From contig JAEZGI010000003.1 in assembly GCA_023416995.1 (NCBI GenBank), positions 1-54,291 on the forward strand: DNA of 54,291 bases. Direction: 5' to 3'. The notes under the pieces are model-generated. The model saw only the letters and a list, made by a program, of their open reading frames with translations, did no database searches and had not been told where the DNA came from. The stretch comes from Bacteroidota bacterium. Its GTDB lineage: Bacteria; Bacteroidota; Bacteroidia; Chitinophagales; Chitinophagaceae. Position numbers and translations under genes: made by a program. This document shows, piece after piece, positions 42,684 to 51,051 of the stretch (its first letter is position 1; each line of letters begins with the position of its first letter).

Positions 42684-43679
42684 GTGGCCACAAAATTTTC
42701 AAAGGAAACGTATCTGTACTGGTACGAATTAATGCAAATGATTCGCCAGTTTGAGTTAATGGCAGAGGAAAAGTACAAGATGGAAGGTAAAATCCGTGGA
42801 TTCTTTCATGCCTATGTTGGACAGGAAGCGATCGCAGCGGGTTGTATGACAGCAACCAGGCAGATGGATCCCTTTGTTACTGCTTACCGTGATCACGGGC
42901 TCGCACTGGCAAAAGGTGTGAGTGCTGATTCCTGTATGGCAGAACTTTATGGAAAAGCAACAGGTTGTGCCAAAGGAAAGGGTGGCAGTATGCACTTTTT
43001 CGGAAAAGATGTTGCTTTTTTTGGAGGACACGGTATTGTGGGTGCACAGATTGGAACCGGTGCGGGACTGGCTTTTGCTGAAAAATACAAAGGCACTGAT
43101 AATGTCGCGCTTACGTTTTTCGGTGATGGTGCGGCCCGCCAGGGAATGCTCCATGAAGTATTCAATCTTGCAATGACCTGGAAATTACCTGTGATCTTTA
43201 TTTGTGAGAATAACAACTACGCTATGGGAACCTCGGTTGAGCGTACCAGTAATGTGGTTGATATCTATAAGTTGGCCGATGCTTACGAAATGCCTGCAGA
43301 TACCGTTGACGGTATGAGCGCGGAAGCTATACATGATGCTGTAACGAGGGCCGTTAAACGCGCTCGTGAGGGAGACGGTCCAACACTGCTTGAGTTTAAA
43401 ACATATCGTTATAAGGGGCACTCTATATCAGATCCTCAGAAATATCGCACCAAAGACGAAGTTGAAGAGTATAAAGGGAGAGACCCCATTCAGCAGGTCC
43501 TGAAAACGATCTACGACAAAAAATTTGCAACCGAAGAAGAAATTGCAGTAATCGATAAACGTGTTGATGAAGCCGTGGCTCAGTCGGTGAAATTTGCCGA
43601 AGAATCACCATGGCCCGATGATGACGAAGTACTGAAAGATATCGTTAAACAACCGGATTATCCGTTCATCGTGGACTAA
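42684..43679 (+). CDS. pdhA: Pyruvate dehydrogenase E1 component, alpha subunit
   Basis: 331 aa from GTG 42684 (VATKFSKETYLYWYELM), the form expected for Bacteroidota PdhA. The frame extends upstream to 42606, but that stretch contains the promoter. Thiamine-diphosphate E1-alpha motifs: GFFHAYVGQEAIAAG, TAYRDHGLALAKGV, GKGGSMHFFGKDVAFFGGHGIVGAQ, and the ThDP-binding GDGAARQGMLHEVFNLA ending in ENNNYAM, then YRYKGHSISDPQKYRTKDE with the phosphorylation-loop-like serines. It decarboxylates pyruvate as the alpha2beta2 E1 of the PDH complex. The beta subunit, E2 and E3 are not in the window; a TPR membrane protein gene follows after 62 bp. Confidence 0.95.
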   Translation: MATKFSKETYLYWYELMQMIRQFELMAEEKYKMEGKIRGFFHAYVGQEAIAAGCMTATRQMDPFVTAYRDHGLALAKGVSADSCMAELYGKATGCAKGKGGSMHFFGKDVAFFGGHGIVGAQIGTGAGLAFAEKYKGTDNVALTFFGDGAARQGMLHEVFNLAMTWKLPVIFICENNNYAMGTSVERTSNVVDIYKLADAYEMPADTVDGMSAEAIHDAVTRAVKRAREGDGPTLLEFKTYRYKGHSISDPQKYRTKDEVEEYKGRDPIQQVLKTIYDKKFATEEEIAVIDKRVDEAVAQSVKFAEESPWPDDDEVLKDIVKQPDYPFIVD

Positions 43680-43741
43680 ATTGCGTTTTTTGACGTTATT
43701 TCACCGCAATAATTCTAAATACTAATAAACCAAACAAACTA

Positions 43742-44437
43742 ATGGCGACGGAAGTGAAGCAGGGACCGAATGTATCTGCAGAAAGACATCATGATCAACA
43801 CGTTGTTGACAGGGCCCAGGATTTCTGGACCCGCTACAGCAAACAAATATTAATCGGCCTTAGCGTGGTAGTGCTGGCAGTTGCAGGCTTTTTTGCTTAC
43901 AACAGTTTTGTAAAAGCTCCGAAAGAGTTACAGGCGAACGAAGCATCATGGAAAGCAGAAGAATATTATAAGATTGATTCATTCAGTCTTGCACTGAATG
44001 GTGATGCAAGCACTCCAGGATTCCTGAAGATCATTTCCCGTCATGGCGGTACAAAAGCCGGCAATCTTGCGAAATTTTATGCAGGTAGCTGCTATTTGCA
44101 GTTGGGGGATTTTAATAATGCTATCAGGTATCTGAAAGATTTTTCTACTGATTCAAAACAGGTGCAATTACGTGCTACCGGGTTGCTCGGCGATGCTTAT
44201 GCAGAAGCTGGTAAAAAGGAAGAAGCCATAACGCAATACGAAAAAGCAGGAACAATGGCAGAACAGGATGATTTCAATTCTCCCGAATATCTTTTCCGTG
44301 CTGGTTATCTTTCAGAATCGGTTAACAAAAATGATGACGCGATCCGTTTTTACAAAAAGATCAAAGAAAAATATCCGAACAGCCAGCGGGCGTATGATAT
44401 CGACAAATACCTCGCGCGTTTAGGAGAAATCAAATAA
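43742..44437 (+). CDS. Membrane-anchored TPR protein
   Basis: 231 aa. An N-terminal cytoplasmic tail is followed by one transmembrane helix (about 33-53, ILIGLSVVVLAVAGFFAY) and a periplasmic helical-repeat region: AGNLAKFYAGSCYLQLGDFNNAI, ATGLLGDAYAEAGKKEEAI, PEYLFRAGYLSESVNKNDDAIR, ending YPNSQRAYDIDKYLARLG. It resembles YfgM-type TPR proteins, which in E. coli work with the SecYEG translocon and periplasmic chaperones, but the assignment is only structural. ribH begins 3 bp after the stop, so the two are co-transcribed. Confidence 0.85.
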   Translation: MATEVKQGPNVSAERHHDQHVVDRAQDFWTRYSKQILIGLSVVVLAVAGFFAYNSFVKAPKELQANEASWKAEEYYKIDSFSLALNGDASTPGFLKIISRHGGTKAGNLAKFYAGSCYLQLGDFNNAIRYLKDFSTDSKQVQLRATGLLGDAYAEAGKKEEAITQYEKAGTMAEQDDFNSPEYLFRAGYLSESVNKNDDAIRFYKKIKEKYPNSQRAYDIDKYLARLGEIK

Positions 44438-44440
44438 TTC

Positions 44441-44935
44441 ATGGCTGAAGTAAGCAATAGTAAATTATTAACAACAGATACGGGCATCCTTAATAAGGAT
44501 GCCTGCATTGTTATTGTGAAAACCGAGTGGAACGCTGCGATAGTAGATGAGCTGGAACGCGGGTGTCGCGTGGCGCTGGAACCGGCCGAGCTACGTGAAA
44601 TTCGTACCATCGTCGTTCCGGGAGCGGTTGAAATACCTTTTGCGATTAAAAAGTTCTGGGATACAAATTTTGATACTCACCAGCGGCCGGCTGCTTTTAT
44701 TGCACTGGGTTGCGTGGTTAAGGGCGATACACCTCACTTTGAGTATGTTTGCCAGGCAGTAACGCAGGGCGTGATGCAATTAAACCTTACCTTACCTGTG
44801 CCTACAATATTCGGCGTTTTAACCGTAAACAATAATGAACAGGCAAACGAACGAATCGGCGGCATTCACGGGCACAAGGGCCAGGAAGCCGCTATCACCG
44901 CACTCAAAATGATGAGTATTGCTCAATCATTTTAG
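44441..44935 (+). CDS. ribH: 6,7-dimethyl-8-ribityllumazine synthase
   Basis: 164 aa. Penultimate step of riboflavin synthesis, joining 5-amino-6-ribitylaminouracil and dihydroxybutanone phosphate; forms pentamers or 60-mers. The motifs are VKTEWNAAIVDELERGC, VPGAVEIPFAIKK, ALGCVVKGDTPHFEYVCQAV (catalytic His) and PTIFGVLTVNNNEQANERIGG with the substrate-loop residues, ending HKGQEAAITALKMM. No other rib gene is nearby; co-transcription with the TPR gene is indicated by the 3-bp gap. Confidence 0.97.
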   Translation: MAEVSNSKLLTTDTGILNKDACIVIVKTEWNAAIVDELERGCRVALEPAELREIRTIVVPGAVEIPFAIKKFWDTNFDTHQRPAAFIALGCVVKGDTPHFEYVCQAVTQGVMQLNLTLPVPTIFGVLTVNNNEQANERIGGIHGHKGQEAAITALKMMSIAQSF

Positions 44936-44978
44936 TTTCAACTATTGTTCAGAGGGTCAGATATTCTAATTCGTGCGT

Positions 44979-45698
44979 ATGACAGTGCAATTATTCATTC
45001 CCTGTTTTGTAGATCAGTTATATCCAAACACCGCTTTCAACATGGTAAAGCTGTTGGAGAAGGCCGGTTGCAGGGTGGACTACAATCCCAATCAAACCTG
45101 TTGCGGTCAGCCTGCGTATAATGCAGGTTTCAGACAGGATTCGAAAGCGGTCTGTACGAAGTTTCTGAAAGATTTTAAAGGTGCAGATTATGTTGTAGCA
45201 CCCAGCGCATCCTGTGTTGGATTTATTCGTAATTATTATCCAAAGATCTTTGATAATTCATCGCATCATAATGAAGTGAAAGCCCTTCAAAAACGAACTT
45301 TTGAACTTTCAGAGTTTCTTGTGAATGTGCTGAAGATCGATGACTTTGGAGCTACCTTGCATAAAAAGGCAACCTATCACGATTCGTGTGCGGGTCTCCG
45401 TGAGTGCGGCATACGGGAAGAGCCGAGAAAGTTGCTTAGTAAGGTCAAAGGACTTGAACTTGTTGAAATGAAGGATACTGAAACCTGTTGCGGTTTTGGT
45501 GGGACCTTTGCTGTGAAGTTTGAATCCATATCTGTTGCTATGGCAGATCAGAAGACCGTGAACGCTTTGGAAACGGGCGCCTCTTGTATTATCTCAACAG
45601 ATCTTTCCTGCCTGATGCATATTGGCAGTTACAATAAATACAAAGAAACCCAGCTTGAAACAATGCATCTTGCAGACGTTCTTGCCAGTGGATGGTAA
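44979..45698 (+). CDS. LutA/YkgE-type (Fe-S)-binding oxidoreductase subunit
   Basis: 239 aa from ATG 44979 (MTVQLFIPCFVDQLYP); a GTG two codons earlier is less likely. Two cysteine-rich CCG-type domains: NQTCCGQPAYNAGF with an upstream Cys in IPCFVDQ, and DTETCCGFGGTFAVKF with the HDSCAGLRECGI segment, plus VAPSASCVGFIRNYY. These are the heterodisulfide-reductase-type cluster motifs of LutA/YkgE, which oxidises L-lactate together with LutB and LutC. LutB and LutC are absent here, so it may combine with partners elsewhere or have another role. Single gene, 43 bp after ribH. Confidence 0.9.
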   Translation: MTVQLFIPCFVDQLYPNTAFNMVKLLEKAGCRVDYNPNQTCCGQPAYNAGFRQDSKAVCTKFLKDFKGADYVVAPSASCVGFIRNYYPKIFDNSSHHNEVKALQKRTFELSEFLVNVLKIDDFGATLHKKATYHDSCAGLRECGIREEPRKLLSKVKGLELVEMKDTETCCGFGGTFAVKFESISVAMADQKTVNALETGASCIISTDLSCLMHIGSYNKYKETQLETMHLADVLASGW

Positions 45699-45804
45699 CC
45701 AGCATCTTCAAAGTTCTTTTTCGTTTAATTCCTGTTTATTTTCCCGTTACCGACAAACTGAATTGACTATTTTGCGAATCATTCCAAATTCAATCAATTC
45801 TTTT

Positions 45805-46215
45805 ATGGCATACTGGCTGGTGAAATCCGAACCTTTTAAATTTTCCTGGCAACAATTCAAAGAAGATAAAAAAGCCACCTGGGATGGGGTCCGTAACTAT
45901 GCGGCGCGTAACAACTTACAGGCAATGAAAAAGGGTGACCAGGTTTTGTTTTACCATAGTAATGAAGGGCTGGAGATCGTGGGAATTGCAAAAGTTGCAA
46001 AAGAAAGTTACCAGGATCCTACGACCGATAATCCCGCCTGGGTTGTTGTGGACCTTGTTCCGTTCAAGGCACTGAGGAAACCTGTTCCCTTATCTGCGAT
46101 AAAAGCTGATCCGCGATTAAAGGAAATGGCGTTGGTGCGTTTGGGTAGATTGTCCGTACAACCTGTTACTACGGATGAGTGGATGATAATAATGGACATG
46201 GCTGGAATGAAGTAG
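45805..46215 (+). CDS. EVE domain-containing protein
   Basis: 136 aa from ATG 45805; the frame opens much earlier (45622), but that part overlaps the LutA gene and is unlike the family. The protein starts MAYWLVKSEPFKFSWQQF, the characteristic EVE/thymocyte-nuclear-protein start, and continues TWDGVRNYAARNNLQAMKKGDQVLFYHSN, VGIAKVAKESYQDPT, WVVVDLVPFKAL and MALVRLGRLSVQPVT. The family is PUA-like and binds modified cytosine in DNA. Cytoplasmic. A short TATTTTGC lies about 35 bp before the ATG as a weak -7 candidate. Confidence 0.92.
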   Translation: MAYWLVKSEPFKFSWQQFKEDKKATWDGVRNYAARNNLQAMKKGDQVLFYHSNEGLEIVGIAKVAKESYQDPTTDNPAWVVVDLVPFKALRKPVPLSAIKADPRLKEMALVRLGRLSVQPVTTDEWMIIMDMAGMK

Positions 46216-46261
46216 TAGTGATGGCATCAAATTGTTTGACCTTCGGGTAAACGGATCGAAG

Positions 46262-46954
46262 ATGAATAAAAGAAAACTTGTGGTGCTTACCGGCGCAGGT
46301 ATCAGCGCTGAAAGCGGACTGAAAACATTTCGGGACAGTGATGGGTTATGGCAGGGATACGACATCACTGAAGTGGCCACACCTGAGGCCTGGAAAAAGA
46401 ACCGGGCACTCGTGCTCAGTTTTTATAACATGCGCAGGAGTGAAGTGCTTCAAGTAGCTCCGAATGAAGCTCATTTTGGACTGGCCCGTCTTGAGAAAGA
46501 CTTCGATGTAACTGTAATCACTCAGAATATCGATAATCTGCATGAACGCGGTGGTTCTTCCAAAGTAATACATCTGCACGGCGAGATTTTTAAAATGCGC
46601 AGTGAAAAAAATGAATCATTGGTAACTGCGATTTCCGGGGATATTTCAGAAGGTGACGTTGCTGAAGATGGGGCACAATACCGACCCGATATCGTATGGT
46701 TCGGTGAAGCAGTGCCAAAGATGGCTGAAGCGATTCCCATCGTTAACAGCGCTGATATCTTTGTTGTAATAGGCACCTCTTTGCTAGTGTATCCCGCGGC
46801 GGGTTTAATTAATTATACGCGGCAAGGCATTCCAATTTTTGTGATCGATCGTAAACTTCCCGACATGCCCGCAATCCCATCTCTCACCACCATTGAAAAA
46901 CCCGCCACTTCGGGCATCAAAGAACTTGAGACATTACTGGAGAGATTAAAGTAG
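46262..46954 (+). CDS. cobB: Sir2-family NAD-dependent protein deacylase, zinc cysteines absent
   Basis: 230 aa from ATG 46262; a TTG ten codons upstream is not needed. Sirtuin motifs: VLTGAGISAESGLKTFRD, TQNIDNLHERGG, HLHGE with catalytic His106, and RPDIVWFGEAVP, then VVIGTSLLVYPAAGL. Tyr55 and Arg58 (FYNMRR) correspond to the Tyr-x-x-Arg pair of class III sirtuins that binds succinyl/malonyl-lysine. The zinc-ribbon region between His106 and the RPDIVWFGE motif has no cysteines at all, unlike most CobB proteins. It removes acyl groups from lysines using NAD; the gene symbol is by homology only. It begins 46 bp after the EVE gene. Confidence 0.9.
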   Translation: MNKRKLVVLTGAGISAESGLKTFRDSDGLWQGYDITEVATPEAWKKNRALVLSFYNMRRSEVLQVAPNEAHFGLARLEKDFDVTVITQNIDNLHERGGSSKVIHLHGEIFKMRSEKNESLVTAISGDISEGDVAEDGAQYRPDIVWFGEAVPKMAEAIPIVNSADIFVVIGTSLLVYPAAGLINYTRQGIPIFVIDRKLPDMPAIPSLTTIEKPATSGIKELETLLERLK

Positions 46955-46970
46955 AAACCGTTTCCTGGTG

Positions 46971-48485
46971 TTAGCTGGTCTCAATATGAGTTTCAGTGAA
47001 AGAGATACCATTTTCACCCAAACGTTTTAATACTGGTAAATAAATTTCAGGTAATACCGGGATCTGTAAACCCTTTGCGGATAACTTACCCTGGAGAAAT
47101 AATGCCGCTGCAATGGCCAGGGGAAGTCCCACTGTTTTCGCCATTGCAGTGCGGATATGATCAACTCCTTTTACGATCAGTGAAGCCTTCGCTTCAAAAT
47201 GCTGATCGTTGATCCTGTAGCTTAGCTCGTGCAACATCACAACCATATCACGGTCGCCAGGGTGAAGTGGAAGTTTTTGTTCGAGTGCAAACTGAAGTAC
47301 ATCCGCTGCGCTACAATTTCCCATATTGATAACCGTTAGATTATCATTTAATCCCAGATGCAACAGTTGAGTTATGATCAATGATGCTTCATGTTTTTGC
47401 CAGGCAAGCTGATGCGCTGCTGTGGCCTTGATTTCATCGATCCCCACTGATGTTAGCGCACCATTTTCATCGATCAGCATAAACTTTTTAAGATCCGAAT
47501 GCACATCTTCTTCCGGATCCTCTGACATTTGAATCAACTTTTCCAGTTTCCCTATCACATCAGTTGTTTCTCTGAAGCGGGACGTGAGATTGGCATCCAC
47601 CCAATCAGCAAAACCATGGTTGCTGAAATGCTTTTTGAAAAAATCCTGGAGACTGAGGCCGTCGGTATCATACATAATTGTTTGATCGGTTAGTTTAAGG
47701 TCGACCAGCGTTTTCCACCCCAGACAGAATTCTGGGTATCTTAAAGTTGTTCTCAGAAAGGTGTGGCAATGTTCTAATTTGTACAGATCCAGGTATGCCA
47801 GTGAGTTCCGGTTAGCGTACCAGCAAAGTTCTCCGAGCTCGGGTATATCAACCGTGTTCTCGGGATGGAAAAGTTTGGTGTAGGGGAGATGGCAGATTTC
47901 GCCGTTCTCTTTGAATATTGCTCCTGATTGTCCTGCAAGTACGACATTACGTGGGTTCCAGCTTATTTTATAGTGCCACGGGTTGTCGTCAGATTCTGGT
48001 GCAACCAAACCCCCGCAATGTGATTTGAAAGATGTGATTTCCCCGCCAGCGCCCTGGACTTCATTAATCAGTTGCATTGCACTCATATGATCGATCCCGG
48101 GATCCAGACCCAGCTCGCAAAGAAATAACAGTTCTTTTTTATTGATCTCCGGCGTTAAAGCACGCAGATTGTCGTCGATATAGGATGCCGTGAAAAGATG
48201 CTTTCCAAGTTCCACACAGTCGATAGCTACGAAATAATGCAGTGCCGGTGGCAGCAAGGAGATTACAATATCAGATTGTTTTATAAGTTCTTGCCTGGCA
48301 GTTATATTCAAGACATCCAGTTGCCTGGCCTCAGCGTTTGTTCCCTCTTTAATTTTACTGCGGGCGGATTGGATATTGGTGTCAGCAACTACCACTTTCC
48401 ATTGGTTAATCACTGCTTCGCTGACCAGGTAATCAATCAGGTAGATAGATGACTTGCCGGCACCCAGAATCAAGATGAGTTTCAT
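46971..48485 (-). CDS. Saccharopine dehydrogenase-family protein
   Basis: 504 aa from ATG 48485 (MKLILILGAGKSSIYLIDYL); an ATG six codons upstream (48503) is possible. Rossmann fingerprint at the start, DIVISLLPPALHYFVA, FTASYIDDNLRAL, and the catalytic region LGLDPGIDHMSAMQLI followed by FKSHCGGLVAPESDDNPWHYKISWNPRN. The C-terminal domain has TTLRYPEFCLGWKTLVDL and an ending with a helix. This is the L-glutamate-forming saccharopine reductase type (LYS9-like), which in most bacteria would serve lysine catabolism. No lysine 2-oxoglutarate reductase or aminoadipate gene is nearby. Convergent with the sirtuin gene, 16 bp between stops. Confidence 0.9.
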   Translation of the reverse strand: MKLILILGAGKSSIYLIDYLVSEAVINQWKVVVADTNIQSARSKIKEGTNAEARQLDVLNITARQELIKQSDIVISLLPPALHYFVAIDCVELGKHLFTASYIDDNLRALTPEINKKELLFLCELGLDPGIDHMSAMQLINEVQGAGGEITSFKSHCGGLVAPESDDNPWHYKISWNPRNVVLAGQSGAIFKENGEICHLPYTKLFHPENTVDIPELGELCWYANRNSLAYLDLYKLEHCHTFLRTTLRYPEFCLGWKTLVDLKLTDQTIMYDTDGLSLQDFFKKHFSNHGFADWVDANLTSRFRETTDVIGKLEKLIQMSEDPEEDVHSDLKKFMLIDENGALTSVGIDEIKATAAHQLAWQKHEASLIITQLLHLGLNDNLTVINMGNCSAADVLQFALEQKLPLHPGDRDMVVMLHELSYRINDQHFEAKASLIVKGVDHIRTAMAKTVGLPLAIAAALFLQGKLSAKGLQIPVLPEIYLPVLKRLGENGISFTETHIETS

Positions 48486-48552
48486 ACGATCACTTATATC
48501 CATGCAATATACTTAATACATGGAGCGCCATTTCAGTGACTACATCCAAAAC

Positions 48553-48580
48553 CAGCCGTTTAACACAATTAAAACGGTCA
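48553..48580 (-). terminator. Possible terminator after the small carboxypeptidase-regulatory-like gene
   Basis: CCGTTT/AAACGG inverted repeat (48556-48561 and 48572-48577) with a 10-nt loop; on - it is followed within four bases by TTTT. It lies about 50 bp beyond the stop of the - gene at 48626. Stem is short. Confidence 0.3.
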
Positions 48581-48625
48581 CCTTTCAGTCGGCTGTTTGG
48601 TGAAAACACTGTAATGAACCTGCCG

Positions 48626-48958
48626 CTAATTACTTGCTGTAGAAAGAATGTTACCGAGTTCTATCGTTCCGGTGTGAGAAATATTCATTGTGTCTGAAAA
48701 CAAATACTGCGTGGATTGTCTTTCAAATTTGCGAAGCACGTCCAGCTCCCAGGTCCCTTTGTTTAGTTCCAGGCGGAAGTTACCGGTTTCATCAACTACC
48801 GTACTTGTCGAATCAGCCCCCTGTCGAGCAATTATTAAAAGCCCGGTTGGATCAACGGGCACATGTCCGGTGACAACGGTTGTTTGATATGCCCTGAATG
48901 CATGTAAGCCTATAACAGCAATAATGACCCCTGCCAGGGTCAAGCCAGTTTGTTTCAT
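48626..48958 (-). CDS. Small membrane-anchored or secreted protein with a carboxypeptidase-regulatory-like beta domain
   Basis: 110 aa. N-terminal hydrophobic segment TGLTLAGVIIAVIGLHAF after MKQ, acting as signal anchor or signal peptide. The rest resembles a small beta-sandwich of the CarboxypepD_reg type: VVTGHVPVDPTGLLIIARQ, STSTVVDETGNFRLELNKGTWELDVL, ending with TIELGNIL. Function unknown; it may present a ligand in the periplasm. It stands alone on -, 140 bp from the saccharopine dehydrogenase gene. Confidence 0.72.
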   Translation of the reverse strand: MKQTGLTLAGVIIAVIGLHAFRAYQTTVVTGHVPVDPTGLLIIARQGADSTSTVVDETGNFRLELNKGTWELDVLRKFERQSTQYLFSDTMNISHTGTIELGNILSTASN

Positions 48959-49184
48959 TTTACACTTTTATTTGTATAGGCGAGCAGCCGTTAACCTTTT
49001 AGACAGGAGAAGGTAATTGCAGTATGTTCAACTTTTATGCCAAGCGCTGGCCGGCAACCTGTTTTAAACACCTGGTACGGAAAGAAAAACTGGCTTATTT
49101 CAGGAGATCAGAATGATCTCTGCGGCTAACTGACTGTAGCCAAGATTTAGCGTGGATGTTGAGGAAAAGACCACTGGTAAAAGA

Positions 49185-50699
49185 TCAGAGGTTTATTGTA
49201 CCCGATTTCAGTTTCCCTGGCTCAATCGATTTGATCGAATAGTTGATGCTCACCCCACGGTTTGTACGGGGAACTTCCTGGGTACGGGTTTGCCCGGCCC
49301 GGATATTGTTGAAAACGATCGTCTGTCTTTTCACAACTCTTTTTTCAGGTCCAAGATATTCAACCTCGGCTACTACCTGGTTGAGATCGAAATGACTCGC
49401 GTTGCTGATGCTAAGCTCCAGCCCGGTGATACCACCAAGAACTCCAACTCTGTAATCATTGGCTTCCAGGGAAAGATTTTTACTGATGTTTCTTTTTGCA
49501 GCTTCTATTTGTGCAGCAGTGGGTACAGTGGGCTCACGCAGCACCGTGTTCCTGGCATCAATACCGCTGGTTGCCGGGGTGGTAACAGCCTGGATAGGAT
49601 CGCTATCTGTAGGGGCCGCCTGTGGTGCTATGGGTTCCTGAACCGGGGTGCGTTCAGCTACCTGGTTAACCTGGGGTTTCTCCTCTTTTGCATCCGTTAC
49701 AGGAGATGGTTGTTCCGTATCGGTGATCAGAGTTTGTGTTGTGGGAACTTCAGTGTCTGGTGGAACGGTTGCCGATTTCTGCCTTTGCTGGATGCTGTTC
49801 ACCAAAGCTTCCAACTCATCATTTTTATTGTTCATGTTGCTGATGGCAAGACCGATAACAACACCCCCAAGTAATAAACAGATACCGGTAAGCAGGGCCA
49901 TTGCCGTCCTGGTAGAAATTCTTTTATTAAAAACCTGTGACCTTCGGGGTTGTGAAGCCGCAGGTTCGGCAGATAAACCTGTGCGTGTTTCCTGTACCGG
50001 GTATTGGGTAGGAACGAAACTACCAGCGGGGAAGCCTGATGGCGCTTTATCTTTTATTTCATTTGAAAGAGAAAACCTCTCTGTATCTGCAGAAGATATA
50101 TCCAAATCTGAATGAACCGGGGCTACCGGCTCCCGTTTAACTTCATCAATGCTTTGGGCAGCAGGTTGCGGTGCGGATGTTTTTAACGCATTGCGGACTG
50201 GTGCCTGACTGTTGGCCGGGCCGGGAAGCGTGACAAATATTTTGGGATGTTTTGTTTGTATTTCGCGAAAGATGCCTGAGCTAACTGCTACTGCATTCGG
50301 TAGCACTGTGATCTTGTGGTCCGGCTTCCCGTCAACATGCGGGATTTGATCCATCCGGCTGGTTGGATCACGATCCGTTTCAGCAGTTATAATGAATGGA
50401 TGAGGTGCTTTATCAGCGGAATTGACAACATTTTCTGTTTCCGATACAACACTGTTACCTGGCAATTGCCTGGCGGGCATTTTTGCATCTGAAGGTCGTT
50501 TGTAGAAGCGGTCGTAAGGCTGCTCTTCAACAACCGGCGAATATCTTTTTAATTCGTCCAGCTCGCTTGGATAGCGCCAGGCGGCACTTCGTCCTTCGAC
50601 CCATACCAGGTCGTATGGTTTGATTCCTTTACTCACCAATTCGGCCAAAGTGTAGGGCCCCGATTCCTTGTTATCCCGTAACAACAAATATCTGTTCAT
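49185..50699 (-). CDS. GYF_2/DUF4339 domain protein with one transmembrane helix and a C-terminal beta domain
   Basis: 504 aa. Residues 1-55 are a GYF_2-like domain: YLLLRDNKESGPYTLAEL then VSKGIKPYDLVWVEGRSAAWRYPSEL, a peptide-binding module common in Bacteroidota membrane proteins. Residues 56-260 are low-complexity, Pro/Ala/Ser-rich and probably disordered. A transmembrane helix (MALLTGICLLLGGVVIGLAI) follows near 270, then an acidic linker, and a C-terminal domain (about 405-504) with ANDYRVGVLGGITGLELSISNASHFDLNQVVAEVEYLGPEKRVVKRQT and YSIKSIEPGKLKSGTINL, an Ig-like fold probably outside the cytoplasm. Function unknown. The region from 48959 to 49184 has no gene. Confidence 0.85.
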   Translation of the reverse strand: MNRYLLLRDNKESGPYTLAELVSKGIKPYDLVWVEGRSAAWRYPSELDELKRYSPVVEEQPYDRFYKRPSDAKMPARQLPGNSVVSETENVVNSADKAPHPFIITAETDRDPTSRMDQIPHVDGKPDHKITVLPNAVAVSSGIFREIQTKHPKIFVTLPGPANSQAPVRNALKTSAPQPAAQSIDEVKREPVAPVHSDLDISSADTERFSLSNEIKDKAPSGFPAGSFVPTQYPVQETRTGLSAEPAASQPRRSQVFNKRISTRTAMALLTGICLLLGGVVIGLAISNMNNKNDELEALVNSIQQRQKSATVPPDTEVPTTQTLITDTEQPSPVTDAKEEKPQVNQVAERTPVQEPIAPQAAPTDSDPIQAVTTPATSGIDARNTVLREPTVPTAAQIEAAKRNISKNLSLEANDYRVGVLGGITGLELSISNASHFDLNQVVAEVEYLGPEKRVVKRQTIVFNNIRAGQTRTQEVPRTNRGVSINYSIKSIEPGKLKSGTINL

Positions 50700-51051
50700 A
50701 CCACTGATTGTATATAAATGCTATAAAATCCGTTCCAGACCATATCGGTTTGAAAACACGTGGGGACGTCGACAGGGATTTTCACAGGAAAGATGGAAAT
50801 GCCTCAGACTGAGGGGTTAATTGCATTTATTTAAAGCCAATTTCTGTACCAAAAAACATTATAGAAAAGTTATAAGTTATGCGCCAGGATGGGCATATAT
50901 CTATTCACAAAAGTGGATAACTAGCTTTAAAAACAATGTGTTATATAAGGTTTTGACCTCTAAAAACGGTAAATTTGCGAGCCCACCCGGAACGCTCCGT
51001 TCCCAGGTTTTATTTAAAATTTTTAAATATCGTAGTGTCTTAAATATCAGC
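50700..51051 (+). promoter_or_regulatory. gyrA leader region, 352 bp
   Basis: Contains a -7 match TAAATTTG at 50970-50977, about 75 bp before the ATG, with TTTG at 50952-50955 as a poorly spaced -33 candidate. A hairpin GGAACG-CTC-CGTTCC at 50989-51003 would lie near the 5' end of the transcript, followed by a T-rich stretch. AGTGGATAA at 50912-50920 is a one-mismatch DnaA-box (TTATCCACA type on -). The long frame starting at TTG 50821 spans these elements and is rejected as coding. Confidence 0.5.

Noticed and set aside
43675..43715. ATTGCG/CGCAAT inverted repeat after pdhA as a terminator
   Set aside because: Six-bp stem with a 19-nt loop and no T-tract after it; not convincing.
45622..45804. 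Upstream extension of the EVE-domain frame
   Set aside because: It overlaps the LutA-like gene, and the family begins exactly at the ATG at 45805.
49152..49874. 240-codon frame on + opposite the GYF_2 protein
   Set aside because: Cys-, Arg- and Ser-rich shadow of a clear - strand gene, without domain.
50912..50920. DnaA-box-like site as evidence for a replication origin near gyrA
   Set aside because: Only one box with a mismatch; no cluster, no AT-rich unwinding region and no dnaA or dnaN in the window.
50821..51051. N-terminal extension of gyrA from TTG 50821
   Set aside because: The extension contains the -7 promoter element and a hairpin, is unlike gyrase, and a good ATG with the usual GyrA start lies at 51052.
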